From positions 124,001 to 188,000 of the forward strand of contig NZ_JACYOF010000001.1 of NCBI RefSeq assembly GCF_014932895.1: a stretch of 64,000 nt of DNA. Reading direction: 5' to 3'. Of this stretch, positions 9,196-20,260 are shown in pieces (positions within the stretch are counted from its first letter, which is position 1; each line of letters begins with the position of its first letter). The translations under genes were made by a program, and so were the position numbers. The notes under the pieces were generated by a model. It saw only the letters and a list, made by a program, of their open reading frames with translations. It made no database searches and was not told where the DNA came from. The stretch comes from Bacillus thuringiensis (GTDB taxonomy: Bacteria > Bacillota > Bacilli > Bacillales > Bacillaceae_G).

Positions 9196-10500
9196 CTAAA
9201 TATTTACAAAATTTCGAATTGTTTCTAAAGCGCGTGTAGCATACGCTTCATTTCGTTCTTGTTTCTTTTTAATTTTCTTTTCTAGCGGTGCAAATAGACC
9301 AAAGTTTGCATTCATTGGTTGGAAGTTTTTCGCATTTGTCGCAGTAATATAATTCGCCATGCTTCCCATTGCAGTTACAGGTGGCAACACAACTGGCTCT
9401 TCACCTTTCACAAGTCGAGCGGCGTTAATACCCGCTAATAATCCTGATGCCGCCGATTCAACATATCCCTCTACTCCAGTCATTTGACCAGCAAAGAATA
9501 AATCGTCACGTTGTTTATATTGATATGTTGGACGAAGTAAATTAGGCGAATTAATAAACGTATTACGATGCATTACACCGTAACGTACAATTTCCGCGTT
9601 TTCCAGTCCCGGAATTAACTGTAACACTTCTTTTTGTGGTCCCCACTTTAAATGTGTTTGGAAACCTACGATATTGTATAATGTTCCCGCTGCATCATCT
9701 TGACGTAACTGAACAACTGCATATGGCGTTTTCCCTGTTTTCGGATCTTCTAGTCCAACAGGTTTCATTGGTCCAAATACTAACGTCTGTCTTCCTCTGC
9801 TTGCCATAACTTCTACTGGCATACAACCTTCAAAGAAAATTTCTTTTTCAAATTCTTTTAAAGGTACTGTCTCAGCAGCAATTAAAGCCTCATAAAAACG
9901 ATCAAATTCTTCTTCCGTCATCGGACAGTTTAAATATGCCGCTTCCCCTTTATCATAACGAGATTTTAAATATACTTTGTTCATATCAATACTGTCTTTT
10001 TCAACGATTGGTGCTGCTGCATCGTAGAAATAGAAATAATCTTCACCTGTTAATTCTTTTAATTGTGCAGAAAGATCAGGTGATGTAAGTGGACCTGTCG
10101 CAATAATAGTTGGTCCTTCTGGAATTTCAGTGATTTCTTCATTCATAACAGTTACATTTGGATGATTTTTCACATACTCAGTTACTTTCGCCGCAAATTC
10201 ATGACGGTCTACAGCTAAAGCACCGCCAGCTGGTACAGAGCACTCATCCGCTGCACGAATAATAACTGAGTCCATTAAGCGCATTTCTTCTTTAATAACT
10301 CCAACAGCATTTGTTAATGTGTTTGCACGCAATGAATTACTACATACTAATTCAGCAAACTTATCTGTGTGATGAGCTGGCGTTTGACGTACCGGTCTCA
10401 TTTCATATAATCTCACTTGAACACCACGTTTTGCAATTTGGTAAGCTGCTTCACTTCCTGCAAGACCTGCGCCAATTACGTTTACTACTTGTGTTGTCAT
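9196..10500 (-). CDS. trmFO: tRNA (uracil-54-C5)-methyltransferase, folate/FAD-dependent
   Basis: Flavoenzyme that makes ribothymidine at position 54 of the tRNA T-loop, using 5,10-methylene-tetrahydrofolate as carbon source. The 434-residue protein begins with the FAD-binding Rossmann motif [13 protein letters not shown] (glycines 10, 12, 15). It shows the family blocks [29 protein letters not shown] and [16 protein letters not shown]. It follows topA, as in B. subtilis (gid). Confidence 0.97.
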   Translation of the reverse strand: MTTQVVNVIGAGLAGSEAAYQIAKRGVQVRLYEMRPVRQTPAHHTDKFAELVCSNSLRANTLTNAVGVIKEEMRLMDSVIIRAADECSVPAGGALAVDRHEFAAKVTEYVKNHPNVTVMNEEITEIPEGPTIIATGPLTSPDLSAQLKELTGEDYFYFYDAAAPIVEKDSIDMNKVYLKSRYDKGEAAYLNCPMTEEEFDRFYEALIAAETVPLKEFEKEIFFEGCMPVEVMASRGRQTLVFGPMKPVGLEDPKTGKTPYAVVQLRQDDAAGTLYNIVGFQTHLKWGPQKEVLQLIPGLENAEIVRYGVMHRNTFINSPNLLRPTYQYKQRDDLFFAGQMTGVEGYVESAASGLLAGINAARLVKGEEPVVLPPVTAMGSMANYITATNAKNFQPMNANFGLFAPLEKKIKKKQERNEAYATRALETIRNFVNI

Positions 10501-10526
10501 TTATATCACCTTTCCTTTTCTTCCCG

Positions 10527-10554
10527 AAAAAAATGTGAGCAGTTACGCTCACAT
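10527..10554 (-). terminator. Rho-independent terminator of topA, overlapping its stop codon
   Basis: On the minus strand ATGTGAGC and GCTCACAT form the stem with loop GTAACT, followed by TTTTTTT. The topA TGA stop lies inside the 5' arm. Confidence 0.8.
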
Positions 10555-12627
10555 TTGTTGTTCTTCTTCATAATCGCACGAAATACATTGTACTTGCACG
10601 CCTTTTTTCAACTTCTTCTCTACGAGCATACCTTCACACTTCGGACATTTACGGCCAATTGGCTTATCCCAAGATACAAAGTCGCATTCCGGATACGTAC
10701 CGCATCCATAGAAAAGACGTTTCTTTTTGTTACTACGACGTTCAATAATTTGCCCTTCTTCACACTTCGGACAAGTTACACCGATTTCTTTCACAATCGG
10801 TTTTGTATTACGACAATCTGGGAAATTCGAACAAGCCATAAACTTCCCGTATTTACCCATTTTAAAGACCATTGGGTGATTACATAATTCACAGTCTTCC
10901 CCAGCTGGTTCATCTTTAATTTCCACTTCACGCATTTCTTTTTCCGCTTTTTCTAAACGCGGTTCAAAACCTACGTAGAAATCATCAACAATTTTTACCC
11001 AATTCGCGTTTCCTTCTTCTACTTCATCAAGGCTTTGCTCCATATTGGCAGTAAATTCAATGTTAATAATTTCCGGGAAAAACTCTAAAATAAGTTCAAT
11101 TACTATTTCACCAAGTTCAGTCGGAACGAAGCGCTTATTATCTAAGCCTACATAACCACGTTTTTGAATCGTTTCAAGTGTTGGTACGTAAGTAGATGGC
11201 CTTCCAATTCCAAGCTCTTCAAGTGTTCTTACTAGACGAGCCTCTGTATAACGCGGCGGAGGTTGTGTGAAATGTTGCTTAGATTCTAAATCCTTCGAAA
11301 ATACAGTTTCCCCTACTTCTAAAGGTGGCAACATCTTATCCTTTTCTTCCGTACCATCATCTTTTGACTCTACATACACTTTCATAAATCCTGGGAACTT
11401 TACAACCGAGCCACTTGCACGGAACTGAACATTATTATTAATGAGTCTCGCTGTTACAGTATCCATTATAGCAGACGCCATTTGACTTGCAACAAATCGC
11501 TCCCAAATCAATTTATATAATCGAAGTTGATCACGACTTAAGAAACTTTTTAGTTCCTCTGGCTTTCTCATTACCGAAGTAGGACGAATTGCCTCATGCG
11601 CATCTTGTGCATTTGATTTTTTCGTTTCTTTCTTCTTCTCTGTTCCTATGTATTCCGTACCATACGCCTCAGTAATGTAAGTACGAGCCTCTGTTTGAGC
11701 TGTTTCTGAGATACGCGTTGAGTCAGTTCTCATATACGTAATAAGACCCACAGTCCCTTGTTTTCCAAGATCTATCCCTTCATACAATTGCTGCGCAAGC
11801 ATCATTGTTTTCTTTGCTCGCATATTTAACTTACGTGCTGCTTCTTGTTGTAGAGAAGATGTTGTAAATGGTAAAGCGGGATTACGTTTTCGCTCTTTTC
11901 TCGTTACATTTTCAACTGAAAACGCATTATCTTTCATCTGTTCAATTATTTCATTTACTTGCGTTTCATTCGTTAATTGAACTTTCTCACCATCTACACC
12001 GTAAAAGCTTGCTTCAAATGTGTCTTTCCCTTTCACAAATTCCGTCTTAATTGTCCAGAATTCTTCAGGCTCAAAACTTTCAATTTCTCTTTCACGTTCG
12101 ATGATTAGACGAACTGCTACAGATTGTACACGACCTGCACTTAATCCTTTTTTTACTTTCTTCCATAATAAAGGACTAATATTGTAACCAACAAGACGAT
12201 CAAGTATACGTCTTGCTTGTTGTGCATCTACTAAATCCATATTAATTGCACGAGGGTGTTTAAAGGATTCTTTTATTGCATCTTTTGTAATTTCATTGAA
12301 GACAACTCGGCAATCTGATTCAACGTCCACATTTAGCGTATTTGCTAAATGCCAAGCAATCGCTTCCCCTTCGCGGTCTGGATCGGCCGCGAGATAGACT
12401 TTCTTTGCTTTTTTTGCCGCTGATTTTAAATCTTTTAAGACGGGACCTTTACCACGAATGGTAATATACTTCGGGGTGAAGTTGTTCTTTACTTCTATCC
12501 CCATTTGACTTTTTGGCAAATCGCGAACATGTCCCATAGACGCGACAACTTTGTATTTTTTCCCTAAATATTTCTCAATGGTCTTCGCCTTAGAAGGCGA
12601 CTCCACGATTACGAGGTAATCTGACAT
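10549..12627 (-). CDS. topA: DNA topoisomerase I
   Basis: Type IA topoisomerase that relaxes negative supercoils. The 692-residue protein has the N-terminal Toprim domain with Glu9 (VESPSKA) and DPDREGE (82-88), and the catalytic Tyr298 in [11 protein letters not shown]. Three C-terminal zinc-ribbon cysteine clusters (two CPKC, one CELC) end in CISC. Two tandem promoter-like sequences lie upstream. Confidence 0.98.
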   Translation of the reverse strand: MSDYLVIVESPSKAKTIEKYLGKKYKVVASMGHVRDLPKSQMGIEVKNNFTPKYITIRGKGPVLKDLKSAAKKAKKVYLAADPDREGEAIAWHLANTLNVDVESDCRVVFNEITKDAIKESFKHPRAINMDLVDAQQARRILDRLVGYNISPLLWKKVKKGLSAGRVQSVAVRLIIEREREIESFEPEEFWTIKTEFVKGKDTFEASFYGVDGEKVQLTNETQVNEIIEQMKDNAFSVENVTRKERKRNPALPFTTSSLQQEAARKLNMRAKKTMMLAQQLYEGIDLGKQGTVGLITYMRTDSTRISETAQTEARTYITEAYGTEYIGTEKKKETKKSNAQDAHEAIRPTSVMRKPEELKSFLSRDQLRLYKLIWERFVASQMASAIMDTVTARLINNNVQFRASGSVVKFPGFMKVYVESKDDGTEEKDKMLPPLEVGETVFSKDLESKQHFTQPPPRYTEARLVRTLEELGIGRPSTYVPTLETIQKRGYVGLDNKRFVPTELGEIVIELILEFFPEIINIEFTANMEQSLDEVEEGNANWVKIVDDFYVGFEPRLEKAEKEMREVEIKDEPAGEDCELCNHPMVFKMGKYGKFMACSNFPDCRNTKPIVKEIGVTCPKCEEGQIIERRSNKKKRLFYGCGTYPECDFVSWDKPIGRKCPKCEGMLVEKKLKKGVQVQCISCDYEEEQQM

Positions 12628-12666
12628 GCTAGTGCCTCCTTAAGAGGTGGATTCAAGTCTTCATTA

Positions 12667-12695
12667 ATCTTATTGATTTCTCTTGTTTTTGTCAA
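12667..12695 (-). promoter_or_regulatory. Proximal topA promoter
   Basis: On the minus strand TTGACA (12690-12695) is followed after 17 bases by TAAGAT (12667-12672), about 40 bases before the topA start. The -35 is a perfect consensus. Confidence 0.7.
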
Positions 12696-12709
12696 TCAAG
12701 AATGAATAT

Positions 12710-12739
12710 ACCATACAGTGACAATCTACCATTTGTCAA
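12710..12739 (-). promoter_or_regulatory. Distal topA promoter candidate
   Basis: A second perfect TTGACA (12734-12739) is followed after 18 bases by TATGGT (12710-12715) on the minus strand. The -10 is weaker than at the proximal promoter. Confidence 0.45.
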
Positions 12740-12771
12740 TAATTGTTTAATAAAAACATAAAAATATAAGG

Positions 12772-13641
12772 TTAGTTTATAATTTCTTCAAAGATATCCT
12801 CTGCATTTCGTACTAGTTTTGCACCTTGTTGAATAAGCTGATTCGTTCCGGATGCACTATCTATAAATATTGGTCCAGGAAGGGCAAATACCTCTCTATT
12901 TTGCTCTAATGCAAGGTCTGCGGTAATAAGTGACCCACTTCTTGATTTTGCTTCTACAACTAAAACACCTTTACTTATACCACTGATAATTCGATTCCTT
13001 TTTGGAAAATACCATTTTTTCGGTGCATAGTGTGGAGGATACTCTGTTAATAACAATATATATTCCTCCCACTTTTCATATAAACGTCTATTCTCTTTCG
13101 GGTACATATAAGATAATCCGTGTCCCAATATCGCGATAGTCGGACGATGTTGCCTCACTGTGACTTCATGAGAAATGGTATCTATCCCTTTTGCAAATCC
13201 ACTCACAATAACCCATTCTCTTTCTAATAAAGGATGCAAAATAAACTTCATACTCTCATAACCATATAAAGACGGTTCTCTCGTTCCAACGACCGCTAAT
13301 TTATTCGATTTACCAAGAAAATTCCGCTCTCCTTTTCCATACAAAACAAAAGGAGGATCTTGAGTTTCACGTAATAATTGCGGGTAATTTTCATCCCATA
13401 TAGTTATATAAAAGATTCGATTTTTCTCTAAATAAGATATATATTGCGAAAGGTTTGAACTTTGAAGGAAATTTATTAGTTCTGCAGATTTTTTCGGGGA
13501 TATTCCGGTGTAGTGTTCCATTTGTTTTTGGTTAAAAGTGTATATTTTCTTCAATTCCGGATCGACATATAGTAGCCTCTCCATCACCTTCCAATGGTCT
13601 GCAAGCATGTAATGAAGATGTAATAATCGTTCTCTTTTCAT
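12772..13641 (-). CDS. dprA: DNA-processing protein DprA (Smf)
   Basis: Binds incoming single-stranded DNA during transformation and loads RecA. The Rossmann-like fold shows AVVGTREPSLYG, VSGFAKGIDTISH and the block GVLVVEAKSRSGSLITADLALEQ, followed by REVFALPG. I chose the ATG at 13641 (289 residues, MKRERLLHLHY): AAGGAG lies six bases before it, and the 21 upstream open residues lack such a site. It stands between sucD and topA as in other bacilli. Confidence 0.96.
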   Translation of the reverse strand: MKRERLLHLHYMLADHWKVMERLLYVDPELKKIYTFNQKQMEHYTGISPKKSAELINFLQSSNLSQYISYLEKNRIFYITIWDENYPQLLRETQDPPFVLYGKGERNFLGKSNKLAVVGTREPSLYGYESMKFILHPLLEREWVIVSGFAKGIDTISHEVTVRQHRPTIAILGHGLSYMYPKENRRLYEKWEEYILLLTEYPPHYAPKKWYFPKRNRIISGISKGVLVVEAKSRSGSLITADLALEQNREVFALPGPIFIDSASGTNQLIQQGAKLVRNAEDIFEEIIN

Positions 13642-13687
13642 CCTTTTCTCCTTACCCATAATTTTTATTATGTAAACAAGAAAATTG

Positions 13688-13720
13688 TAAAAAGACACCC
13701 TCAAACAAGAAGGTGTCTTT
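13688..13720 (-). terminator. Rho-independent terminator after sucD
   Basis: On the minus strand AAAGACACC pairs with GGGTGTCTTT around a TTCTTGTTTGA loop and runs into TTTTT. It closes the sucC-sucD operon, with its 5' arm eight bases after the stop codon. Confidence 0.85.
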
Positions 13721-13727
13721 CAACAGA

Positions 13728-14630
13728 TTAGTAGTTTTTACAAGTCTCAAATAAGCCTTTTTCCTTTAAGACAGAGATTAATGTTTCTCCCATAACCGCT
13801 GGCGTTTCAGCTACTTTAATACCGCAAGCTTCCATCGTTTTAATCTTTTCAGCAGCAGTTCCTTTACCGCCAGAAATGATTGCCCCAGCATGGCCCATAC
13901 GTTTACCAGCAGGCGCTGTTTGGCCACCAATGAAACCTACAACAGGTTTTGTCATATTAGCTTTTACCCATTCAGCTGCCTCTTCTTCTGCTGTACCGCC
14001 GATTTCACCAATCATAATTACAGCATGTGTTTCTTCATCTTCATTAAATGCTTTTAACGCATCAATAAAGTCTGTACCGTTAACAGGGTCACCACCAATA
14101 CCTACAGCAGTAGATTGACCAATACCTTCCTGTGTTAACTGATGTACAGCTTCATACGTTAATGTACCAGAGCGAGATACGATACCAACATGACCTTTTT
14201 TATGAATGTAGCCTGGCATAATACCAATTTTACATTCATCAGGTGTAATGACACCAGGACAGTTTGGTCCAAGTAAACGTGTATGTTTACCAGCCATATA
14301 TCTCTTTACGTTGACCATATCTAACACAGGGATTCCTTCAGTAATACATACTACTAAATCAATCTTTGCATCAACTGCTTCCATAATTGCATCAGCCGCA
14401 AAAGCGGGTGGAACGTATACAACTGAAGCGTTTGCGCCCGTTGCTTTCACAGCATCTTCTACTGTATCAAATACTGGTACACCTTCAATATCAGTGCCAC
14501 CTTTACCTGGTGTTACACCACCGACAATTTTCGTACCGTATTCAATCATTTGTTTTGTATGGAATAACCCTTGAGAACCTGTAATACCTTGAACAATAAC
14601 TTTTGTATCTTTATTAACTAATACGCTCAT
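13728..14630 (-). CDS. sucD: Succinyl-CoA synthetase alpha subunit
   Basis: TCA-cycle enzyme subunit that carries the CoA site and the phosphohistidine. In 300 residues it shows the N-terminal [13 protein letters not shown] CoA-binding region, the GPNCPGVI block and the catalytic His247 in [14 protein letters not shown]. It is 19 bases downstream of sucC, the beta subunit, with which it forms the active complex that conserves the thioester energy as a nucleoside triphosphate. Confidence 0.98.
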   Translation of the reverse strand: MSVLVNKDTKVIVQGITGSQGLFHTKQMIEYGTKIVGGVTPGKGGTDIEGVPVFDTVEDAVKATGANASVVYVPPAFAADAIMEAVDAKIDLVVCITEGIPVLDMVNVKRYMAGKHTRLLGPNCPGVITPDECKIGIMPGYIHKKGHVGIVSRSGTLTYEAVHQLTQEGIGQSTAVGIGGDPVNGTDFIDALKAFNEDEETHAVIMIGEIGGTAEEEAAEWVKANMTKPVVGFIGGQTAPAGKRMGHAGAIISGGKGTAAEKIKTMEACGIKVAETPAVMGETLISVLKEKGLFETCKNY

Positions 14631-14649
14631 TTTTCTCCCCCGCTTTCTA

Positions 14650-15810
14650 TTAGCCCACTAGTGAAACAATTTTTTGTGCACCGTCTGCCATAGATTCTGC
14701 TGCAACAATATTTAAGCCAGACTCATTTAAAATTTTCTTACCTAACTCTACGTTTGTACCTTCAAGACGTACAACTAAAGGTAACTCAAGACCTACTTGC
14801 TTCGTTGCTTCAATAACACCTTCTGCGATAACATCACACTTCATAATGCCACCAAAAATGTTAACGAAGATACCTTTTACATTTTTGTCAGAAAGGATAA
14901 TTTTGAATGCTTCTGTAACTTTTTCAGCTGTTGCACCGCCACCAACATCTAAGAAGTTAGCTGGGTCACCATGGTAATGTTTAATGATATCCATTGTAGC
15001 CATCGCTAAACCTGCACCATTAACCATACAACCGATATTTCCATCTAAAGGAATGTAGTTTAAGTCATATTTAGAAGCTTCAATTTCTTTTGAATCTTCT
15101 TCATCAAGATCACGAAGTTCTAAAATGTCTTTATGACGATATAATGCATTAGAATCAAAGTTTAATTTTGCATCTAACGCCATAACTTTACCGTCACCTG
15201 TTGTAACAAGTGGATTAATCTCAGCGATAGAGCAATCTTTTTCGATAAACGCACGATATAAGCCCATCATAAACTTCACAGCTTGTCCTACAAGCTCTTT
15301 TGGAATATTGATGTTAAACGCGATTCGACGCGCTTGGAAACCTTGTAAACCTACTGCTGGATCAATATATTCTTTAAAGATTTTTTCAGGTGTTTTTTCA
15401 GCTACTTCTTCAATTTCTGTTCCACCTTCTTCAGATGCCATTAAAACAACTTGAGAAGTTGCACGATCTAATACAAGACCTACATAATATTCTTTTTTAA
15501 TATCGCAACCTTCTTCGATAAGTAAGCGTTTTACTTCCTTACCTTCAGGACCTGTTTGATGTGTCACAAGTGTAGTTCCTAAAATGCTTTCCGCATATGT
15601 ACGAACTTCTTCTAAATTTTTCGCAACTTTTACTCCGCCAGCTTTGCCGCGTCCACCAGCGTGAATTTGTGCTTTAACTACACATACATCCGTTCCTAAT
15701 TCTTTCGCCGCTTCCACAGCTTCTTCTACTGTAAATGCAACCTTCCCGTTCGGAACGCTAACCCCATAGCTTCTAAGGACTGCCTTACCTTGGTACTCAT
15801 GGATATTCAT
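14650..15810 (-). CDS. sucC: Succinyl-CoA synthetase beta subunit
   Basis: ATP-grasp subunit that binds the nucleotide and succinate. The 386-residue protein starts [16 protein letters not shown] and shows [16 protein letters not shown], the IEINPL-type metal block (IAEINPLV) and the CoA-ligase signature [14 protein letters not shown]. It is first in the sucCD operon, behind a promoter at 15883-15912. Confidence 0.98.
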   Translation of the reverse strand: MNIHEYQGKAVLRSYGVSVPNGKVAFTVEEAVEAAKELGTDVCVVKAQIHAGGRGKAGGVKVAKNLEEVRTYAESILGTTLVTHQTGPEGKEVKRLLIEEGCDIKKEYYVGLVLDRATSQVVLMASEEGGTEIEEVAEKTPEKIFKEYIDPAVGLQGFQARRIAFNINIPKELVGQAVKFMMGLYRAFIEKDCSIAEINPLVTTGDGKVMALDAKLNFDSNALYRHKDILELRDLDEEDSKEIEASKYDLNYIPLDGNIGCMVNGAGLAMATMDIIKHYHGDPANFLDVGGGATAEKVTEAFKIILSDKNVKGIFVNIFGGIMKCDVIAEGVIEATKQVGLELPLVVRLEGTNVELGKKILNESGLNIVAAESMADGAQKIVSLVG

Positions 15811-15882
15811 GGTCCCATCCTCCCCTGTTTTCCTGTTTTACTCGAAAAGTTTTTTAATGTTTAAAAAACATTACATTGCCAT

Positions 15883-15912
15883 TGTATAAGATGATTCGCA
15901 CGCTGTCTACAA
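15883..15912 (-). promoter_or_regulatory. Promoter of sucCD
   Basis: On the minus strand TTGTAG (15907-15912) and TATACA (15883-15888) are 18 bases apart, giving a leader of about 65 bases. It lies in the 194-base gap between rnhB and sucC. Confidence 0.55.
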
Positions 15913-15980
15913 TAAAGTGTCAGAAAACTGAAATCGCTTTATTCTTTTTTGAAAATAATAATGTTCATATACCAAAATAA

Positions 15981-16010
15981 AAAAATAAGCTGTATATTCA
16001 CAGCTTATTG
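15981..16010 (-). terminator. Rho-independent terminator of rnhB, overlapping its stop codon
   Basis: On the minus strand AATAAGCTGT and ACAGCTTATT form a stem around a GAATAT-type loop, followed by TTTTTTATTTT. The rnhB TAA lies in the 5' arm. Confidence 0.85.
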
Positions 16011-16778
16011 TTGAATCATATCTTTAATTGGTGCGAATGATTTCCGGTGTTCCTCTAATACCCCATGCACTGAAATCGCTTCTAAATGCTGTTTCGTCCC
16101 ATATCCCATATGTTGTTCAAATCCATATGCAGGATACTTTTCACCTAATTCTTTCATCATACGATCTCTCGTCACTTTCGCAATAATAGATGCAGCTGAA
16201 ATAGAGACACTTTTCGCGTCACCTTTAATAATTGATGTTTGCGGAATTGATGTAGGAAGCTTCATCGCATCGATTAATAAATATTCTGGTGTACATGATA
16301 AATTAGCAACAGCATCTAACATCGCTCGCTTCGTTGCTTGATAAATATTTATTTCATCAATAACTTGTGGTGATACAATGCCAACTCCAATCGCAATCGC
16401 ATGGTCTTTAATTTCATCATAAAAACGCTCACGCTTCGCTTCACTTAATTTTTTTGAGTCATTTAATCCTGGAATATAAAAATCTTCTGGGAGGACGACA
16501 GCCGCCGTCACAACCGGGCCAGCTAACGGTCCTCGGCCCACTTCATCAATGCCAGCAATGTATGTGAGACCTTTTTCGCGTAACGCATTTTCGTACTTTG
16601 ACATTTCTAAAAATTTTTCTCTTTCTTTTTGTGCTAATTCTTTTTGTTTATACCACTTCAAAATTAGTTTTTGAACACCTTTCCGCTCATCTTTCAATAA
16701 CAGTTGAAAATCTTCATCTTCTTCACTCATTATTTCTTGCAGTAAACATTCAGCTTCTTGAATAGTCATTTTTTGCAT
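16005..16778 (-). CDS. rnhB: Ribonuclease HII
   Basis: Cuts RNA in RNA-DNA hybrids and at single ribonucleotides in DNA. The signature [18 protein letters not shown] carries the metal-binding Asp78 and Glu79; a further acidic residue is in LLIDAMKL. The 257-residue reading from the ATG at 16778 ([10 protein letters not shown]) is preferred because AAGGGAGTG lies upstream. It follows rbgA by 56 bases, as in B. subtilis. Confidence 0.96.
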   Translation of the reverse strand: MQKMTIQEAECLLQEIMSEEDEDFQLLLKDERKGVQKLILKWYKQKELAQKEREKFLEMSKYENALREKGLTYIAGIDEVGRGPLAGPVVTAAVVLPEDFYIPGLNDSKKLSEAKRERFYDEIKDHAIAIGVGIVSPQVIDEINIYQATKRAMLDAVANLSCTPEYLLIDAMKLPTSIPQTSIIKGDAKSVSISAASIIAKVTRDRMMKELGEKYPAYGFEQHMGYGTKQHLEAISVHGVLEEHRKSFAPIKDMIQQ

Positions 16779-16834
16779 ATATGTACACTCCCTTTTAAAC
16801 GTAACCAAAAAGAAAAGACGCACAAACGCACGTC

Positions 16835-17725
16835 TTATACTTCTTCTACTTTTTCCACTTCTTCTACCTGCTCTACAAACTCTTCTGGCGTCTCAAACGT
16901 CATTCTTCCAAGTTTACCACCACGAAGTTCACGAAGTATAAGCTCAGATGTTTTATCATAATCAATCATTCCGCCGCCCATTAAGCAACCTCTGTTTTTT
17001 CCGATCGCATCAAATAACTCCACGATATCTTCTGGAATCTCATTTAAATTATATCGCTCTTTCAAACGTTCTGGATAATGTTTCTCCATAAAGCGTAATG
17101 CGTAAACAGCTACATCTTGTAAATTTAAAATTGAATCTTTAATTGCACCCGTTGTCGCTAAACGAAGACCCACTAATTGATCTTCAAATTTAGGCCATAA
17201 AATACCCGGTGTATCTAACAATTCCATTTCTTTCCCAACTTTAATCCATTGTTGAGCTGTTGTCACACCTGGGCGATCTCCTGTTTTAGCAATATTTTTC
17301 TTCGCCAACTTATTAATTAACGTAGATTTACCAACATTCGGTATACCTACAATTAATGCACGAATTGCTCTCGGTCTAATCCCTTTAGCAACCATTTTAT
17401 CAAATTTTTCTTTAACCAACACTTTACAAGCCGCTGTAATTTCCTTCATACCTTGTCCAGCTTGTGCGTTAATCGAAATTGCCATATGACCTTTTTCTTT
17501 AAAGTATGCGATCCATTGCTTTGTTAAACGGTCATCTGCCATATCCGCTTTATTTAAAACAACAAGCCTCGGTTTATGTGTAATAATTTCATCAATCATT
17601 GGATTTCGAGAAGATAAAGGTAATCGAGCATCTACAAGCTCAATTACAACATCAATTAACTTTAATTTTTCGGTTACTTGGCGTCTAGCCTTTGCCATAT
17701 GTCCCGGGAACCATTGAATTACCAT
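16835..17725 (-). CDS. rbgA: Ribosome biogenesis GTPase RbgA (YlqF)
   Basis: Circularly permuted GTPase needed for late assembly of the 50S subunit. The G4 motif NKAD (58-61) comes before G1 GIPNVGKS (127-134) and G3 DTPG, as expected for the permuted order. The protein starts [16 protein letters not shown], the family N-terminus. The ATG at 17725 (296 residues) has a GAAGGTGG site just before it; 18 upstream open residues are rejected. The C-terminus ends in a short acidic, repetitive EEV-rich tail. Confidence 0.96.
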   Translation of the reverse strand: MVIQWFPGHMAKARRQVTEKLKLIDVVIELVDARLPLSSRNPMIDEIITHKPRLVVLNKADMADDRLTKQWIAYFKEKGHMAISINAQAGQGMKEITAACKVLVKEKFDKMVAKGIRPRAIRALIVGIPNVGKSTLINKLAKKNIAKTGDRPGVTTAQQWIKVGKEMELLDTPGILWPKFEDQLVGLRLATTGAIKDSILNLQDVAVYALRFMEKHYPERLKERYNLNEIPEDIVELFDAIGKNRGCLMGGGMIDYDKTSELILRELRGGKLGRMTFETPEEFVEQVEEVEKVEEV

Positions 17726-17745
17726 GTTGCCACCTTCTTTTTCTT

Positions 17746-18297
17746 TTATTTCACAATACGTGCATCCTTTAACGGCCAATATAGCATATTTGCTTTACCA
17801 ATCACTTGGTCCATTGAAATTGTACCAATTGAGCGGCTATCTTTACTAAAACGACGATTATCGCCTAAAACAAATAATTGACCTTCTGGAACAGTTTTCT
17901 TTCCTGTCATTTCTTCAAGAGTAAAATCATATGTAAGCGGTCCGTCAGCAAGTTGTTTTTTCTGCTTATCTAAATACGGCTCCTCATAAGGTTTCCCGTT
18001 AACATATAGTTTATCATTACGGTATTCGATTTCATCGCCTGGTAGGCCAATAATACGCTTAATATAATCTTTTTCTTCCGTCGCTCGGAATACAATAATA
18101 TCAAAGCGTTTCGGATCACCTATGTGATAGCCAATTTTATTAACAATCATTCGATCACGGTCATGTAAAGTCGGCGACATCGATACGCCATCGACGAGAA
18201 TCGGCGCAAAGAAAAACTGTCTAATTACGCCAGCTAATACAATAGCAATCAAAATTGCTTTGATCCATTCCCAAAGTGAACTCTTTTCTTTCTTCAT
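17746..18297 (-). CDS. lepB: Type I signal peptidase
   Basis: Membrane-anchored serine protease that removes signal peptides from exported proteins. A single N-terminal transmembrane segment (about residues 11-28) is followed by the catalytic Ser39 in DGVSMSPTL and Lys80 in [12 protein letters not shown], then the [11 protein letters not shown] block. The ATG at 18297 (183 residues, [11 protein letters not shown]) follows GGAGGGG. It lies between rplS and rbgA. The sip-type numbering among paralogues is not certain. Confidence 0.95.
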   Translation of the reverse strand: MKKEKSSLWEWIKAILIAIVLAGVIRQFFFAPILVDGVSMSPTLHDRDRMIVNKIGYHIGDPKRFDIIVFRATEEKDYIKRIIGLPGDEIEYRNDKLYVNGKPYEEPYLDKQKKQLADGPLTYDFTLEEMTGKKTVPEGQLFVLGDNRRFSKDSRSIGTISMDQVIGKANMLYWPLKDARIVK

Positions 18298-18357
18298 GCA
18301 TTTCCCCTCCACGGTTATGTAAGCTGCTCGTATTATACCAAAATTTCATATAGATTG

Positions 18358-18390
18358 GAAAAAGGGAGCTTGTGCATTTACAAGCTCCCA
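18358..18390 (-). terminator. Rho-independent terminator after rplS
   Basis: On the minus strand GGGAGCTTGT and ACAAGCTCCC form a strong stem followed by TTTTT, about ten bases after the rplS stop. Confidence 0.87.
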
Positions 18391-18398
18391 TACATGTC

Positions 18399-18743
18399 TT
18401 ATCGAATTTCTTTAATACGTGCTTTTTTACCGCGAAGGTTACGTAAGTAGTATAACTTAGCACGACGTACTTTACCACGGCGAAGTACTTCGATTTTCGC
18501 GATTCTTGGCGTGTGAACTGGGAATGTACGCTCAACACCTACACCGTAAGAAATCTTACGAACTGTGAATGTTTCACTGATTCCGCCACCACGACGTTTA
18601 ATTACAACACCTTCGAAAAGCTGAATTCTTTCACGAGTTCCCTCAACTACTTTTACGTGTACACGTAAAGTGTCTCCAGGACGGAATGAAGGAAGGTCAG
18701 TTTTTAATTGGCCTTTTGTAATTTCTGCGATTAATTGTTGCAT
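18399..18743 (-). CDS. rplS: 50S ribosomal protein L19
   Basis: Large-subunit protein at the 30S-50S interface. The 114-residue protein begins [20 protein letters not shown] and ends in the basic motif [19 protein letters not shown], both typical. It has its own promoter and a structured leader, and its own terminator. It is therefore also expressed separately from the upstream rimM-trmD genes. Confidence 0.98.
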   Translation of the reverse strand: MQQLIAEITKGQLKTDLPSFRPGDTLRVHVKVVEGTRERIQLFEGVVIKRRGGGISETFTVRKISYGVGVERTFPVHTPRIAKIEVLRRGKVRRAKLYYLRNLRGKKARIKEIR

Positions 18744-18836
18744 ATTAAATTCTCTCCTTTAAACAGATGCTCTTATAAAGTCTCAATAAGTTACAGCGGA
18801 ACATCGTTAATACGGCTACTGATTTCAGTAGCACAA
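18744..18836 (-). ncRNA. Structured leader of rplS (L19-leader type)
   Basis: The minus-strand transcript can form a strong 7-bp hairpin at its very 5' end (GCTACTG with CAGTAGC, loop AAAT, 18815-18832). A second, longer stem (GATGTT with AGCATC and an inner CTTAT/ATAAG) lies closer to the start codon. The position and two-hairpin plan agree with the known Firmicute L19 leader family, assigned by position and fold only. Confidence 0.5.
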
Positions 18837-18841
18837 ATGTT

Positions 18842-18870
18842 ATAATAGCATATTGCTAGGACTGTTGCAA
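18842..18870 (-). promoter_or_regulatory. Promoter of rplS
   Basis: On the minus strand TTGCAA (18865-18870) and TATTAT (18842-18847) are 17 bases apart, with a TGC extended -10 element directly before the -10. Confidence 0.7.
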
Positions 18871-18889
18871 TAGAAAATATATCAAGCCC

Positions 18890-19624
18890 TTATTTGTCTT
18901 CTTTAATCTGTTCCAGCCATTTCTGTTCTTGTTTAGACAGTTCTCGATCTTCTAGTAAATCCGGTCTACGTGTATACGTACGACGTAATGATTCTTTATG
19001 GCGCCATTCATCAATATTTTTATGATTTCCTGACATTAATACATCAGGAACCTTCATACCACGAAAATCAGCAGGACGTGTATAATGTGGGTGCTCTAGC
19101 AAACCTGTGCTAAATGAGTCTTCCACTTGTGAAGCATGATTTCCTAGTACTCCTGGTAAAAGACGTACTACACTATCAGTAATAACCATAGAGGCTAATT
19201 CCCCACCTGTTAATACGTAGTCACCAATAGAAATCTCATCCGTTACGAGATGCTCACGAATTCGTTCGTCATATCCTTCATAATGCCCACATACAAAGAT
19301 TACATGTTCTTCCTCTGCAAGCTCTTCCGCTTTCTTCTGAGTAAACCTTTCCCCCTGCGGACACATTAAGACAACTCTCGGCTTACGCTCTGTTTCTTTC
19401 GTTAAATCTTCCACGGCATCAAAAATGGGCTGAGGAGTAAGCACCATACCAGCACCTCCGCCGTAAGGGTAATCGTCTACGCTATTATGTTTACTCGTTG
19501 TATAGTCACGAAAATTGACAACACGAAGCTCTACCGCTTCTTTTTCTTGTGCTTTCTTTAAAATTGAAGACCCAAACACACCCGTAAACATATCTGGAAA
19601 CAATGTTAAAATGTCTATTTTCAT
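18890..19624 (-). CDS. trmD: tRNA (guanine-37-N1)-methyltransferase
   Basis: SPOUT-class methyltransferase that uses S-adenosylmethionine to make m1G37, which prevents +1 frameshifting. The 244-residue protein starts [13 protein letters not shown] and shows the knot motifs [14 protein letters not shown] and [13 protein letters not shown]. Its start codon overlaps the rimM stop by one base (TAATG), so the two are translationally linked. Confidence 0.97.
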   Translation of the reverse strand: MKIDILTLFPDMFTGVFGSSILKKAQEKEAVELRVVNFRDYTTSKHNSVDDYPYGGGAGMVLTPQPIFDAVEDLTKETERKPRVVLMCPQGERFTQKKAEELAEEEHVIFVCGHYEGYDERIREHLVTDEISIGDYVLTGGELASMVITDSVVRLLPGVLGNHASQVEDSFSTGLLEHPHYTRPADFRGMKVPDVLMSGNHKNIDEWRHKESLRRTYTRRPDLLEDRELSKQEQKWLEQIKEDK

Positions 19625-20139
19625 TATAGCAACCCTTCCATCACATGAATGGTTACTAATTTATTTGCAATATTAACTTGAAGTACAACGTCATCAATAT
19701 AAGGAATTAAAAGATCTTGTCCTTTTGGACGTTTAATCACCCAAACATCATTTGCTCCAGGAGACAGAATCTCTTTGATCGTCCCTAACGCTTCTCCCTC
19801 TTCTGTTACAACGTTACAACCAATAATTTCATGATAGTAGTATTCACCTTCAGCTAGTTCGCCTAACTGCTCTTCTGGTACTTTTATTAAAGAACCTTTA
19901 AACTTTTCTACTTCATCTACATTGTTGTATCCTTCAAATGTTAATAAATCAAATGTCTTATGTTGACGATGAGAAGTTACCTTCACTGGAAGATAGTCTG
20001 TACCCTTCTCATTCGATATGTATAACGTATTTCCTACTTTATATCGCTCTTCCGGAAAATCAGTACGAGAAATAACACGAATTTCTCCTCTTACGCCATG
20101 AGTATTTACAATTTTCCCTACATTAAACCATTTTGTCAT
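19624..20139 (-). CDS. rimM: Ribosome maturation factor RimM
   Basis: Assists late maturation of the 30S head domain near S19. The N-terminal RimM barrel ([16 protein letters not shown]) and the C-terminal PRC barrel ([21 protein letters not shown]) are both clear. The 171-residue reading from the ATG at 20139 (MTKWFNVG) fits family length and follows GGGGTGAC; 22 more codons are open upstream without a ribosome site. B. subtilis has ylqD between khpA and rimM; here there is none. Confidence 0.95.
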   Translation of the reverse strand: MTKWFNVGKIVNTHGVRGEIRVISRTDFPEERYKVGNTLYISNEKGTDYLPVKVTSHRQHKTFDLLTFEGYNNVDEVEKFKGSLIKVPEEQLGELAEGEYYYHEIIGCNVVTEEGEALGTIKEILSPGANDVWVIKRPKGQDLLIPYIDDVVLQVNIANKLVTIHVMEGLL

Positions 20140-20221
20140 AAATAGTATGTCACCCCTGGTTTCTATATAAATTAAGCATTTCCATTTCATATACGGAACA
20201 TGCAATTTCTATTTAAATGTT

Positions 20222-20258
20222 AAAAAAGGGAGAGGAAATAACTCCTCGCCCTTTTTAC
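20222..20258 (-). terminator. Rho-independent terminator after khpA
   Basis: On the minus strand AAAGGGCGAGGAG pairs with the CTCCTCTCCCTTT-like arm around a short loop, followed by TTTTTT. Its T-tract ends about 80 bases before the rimM start. Confidence 0.8.
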
Positions 20259-20260
20259 GT

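Noticed and set aside
10417-10887. A 156-codon open frame on the plus strand
   Set aside because: It is antisense to the ends of trmFO and topA and crosses the topA terminator.
16835-16900. Repetitive EEV-rich C-terminus of RbgA as a possible frameshift
   Set aside because: The frame stays open to a normal stop and the total length (296) is usual; it is a low-complexity acidic tail.
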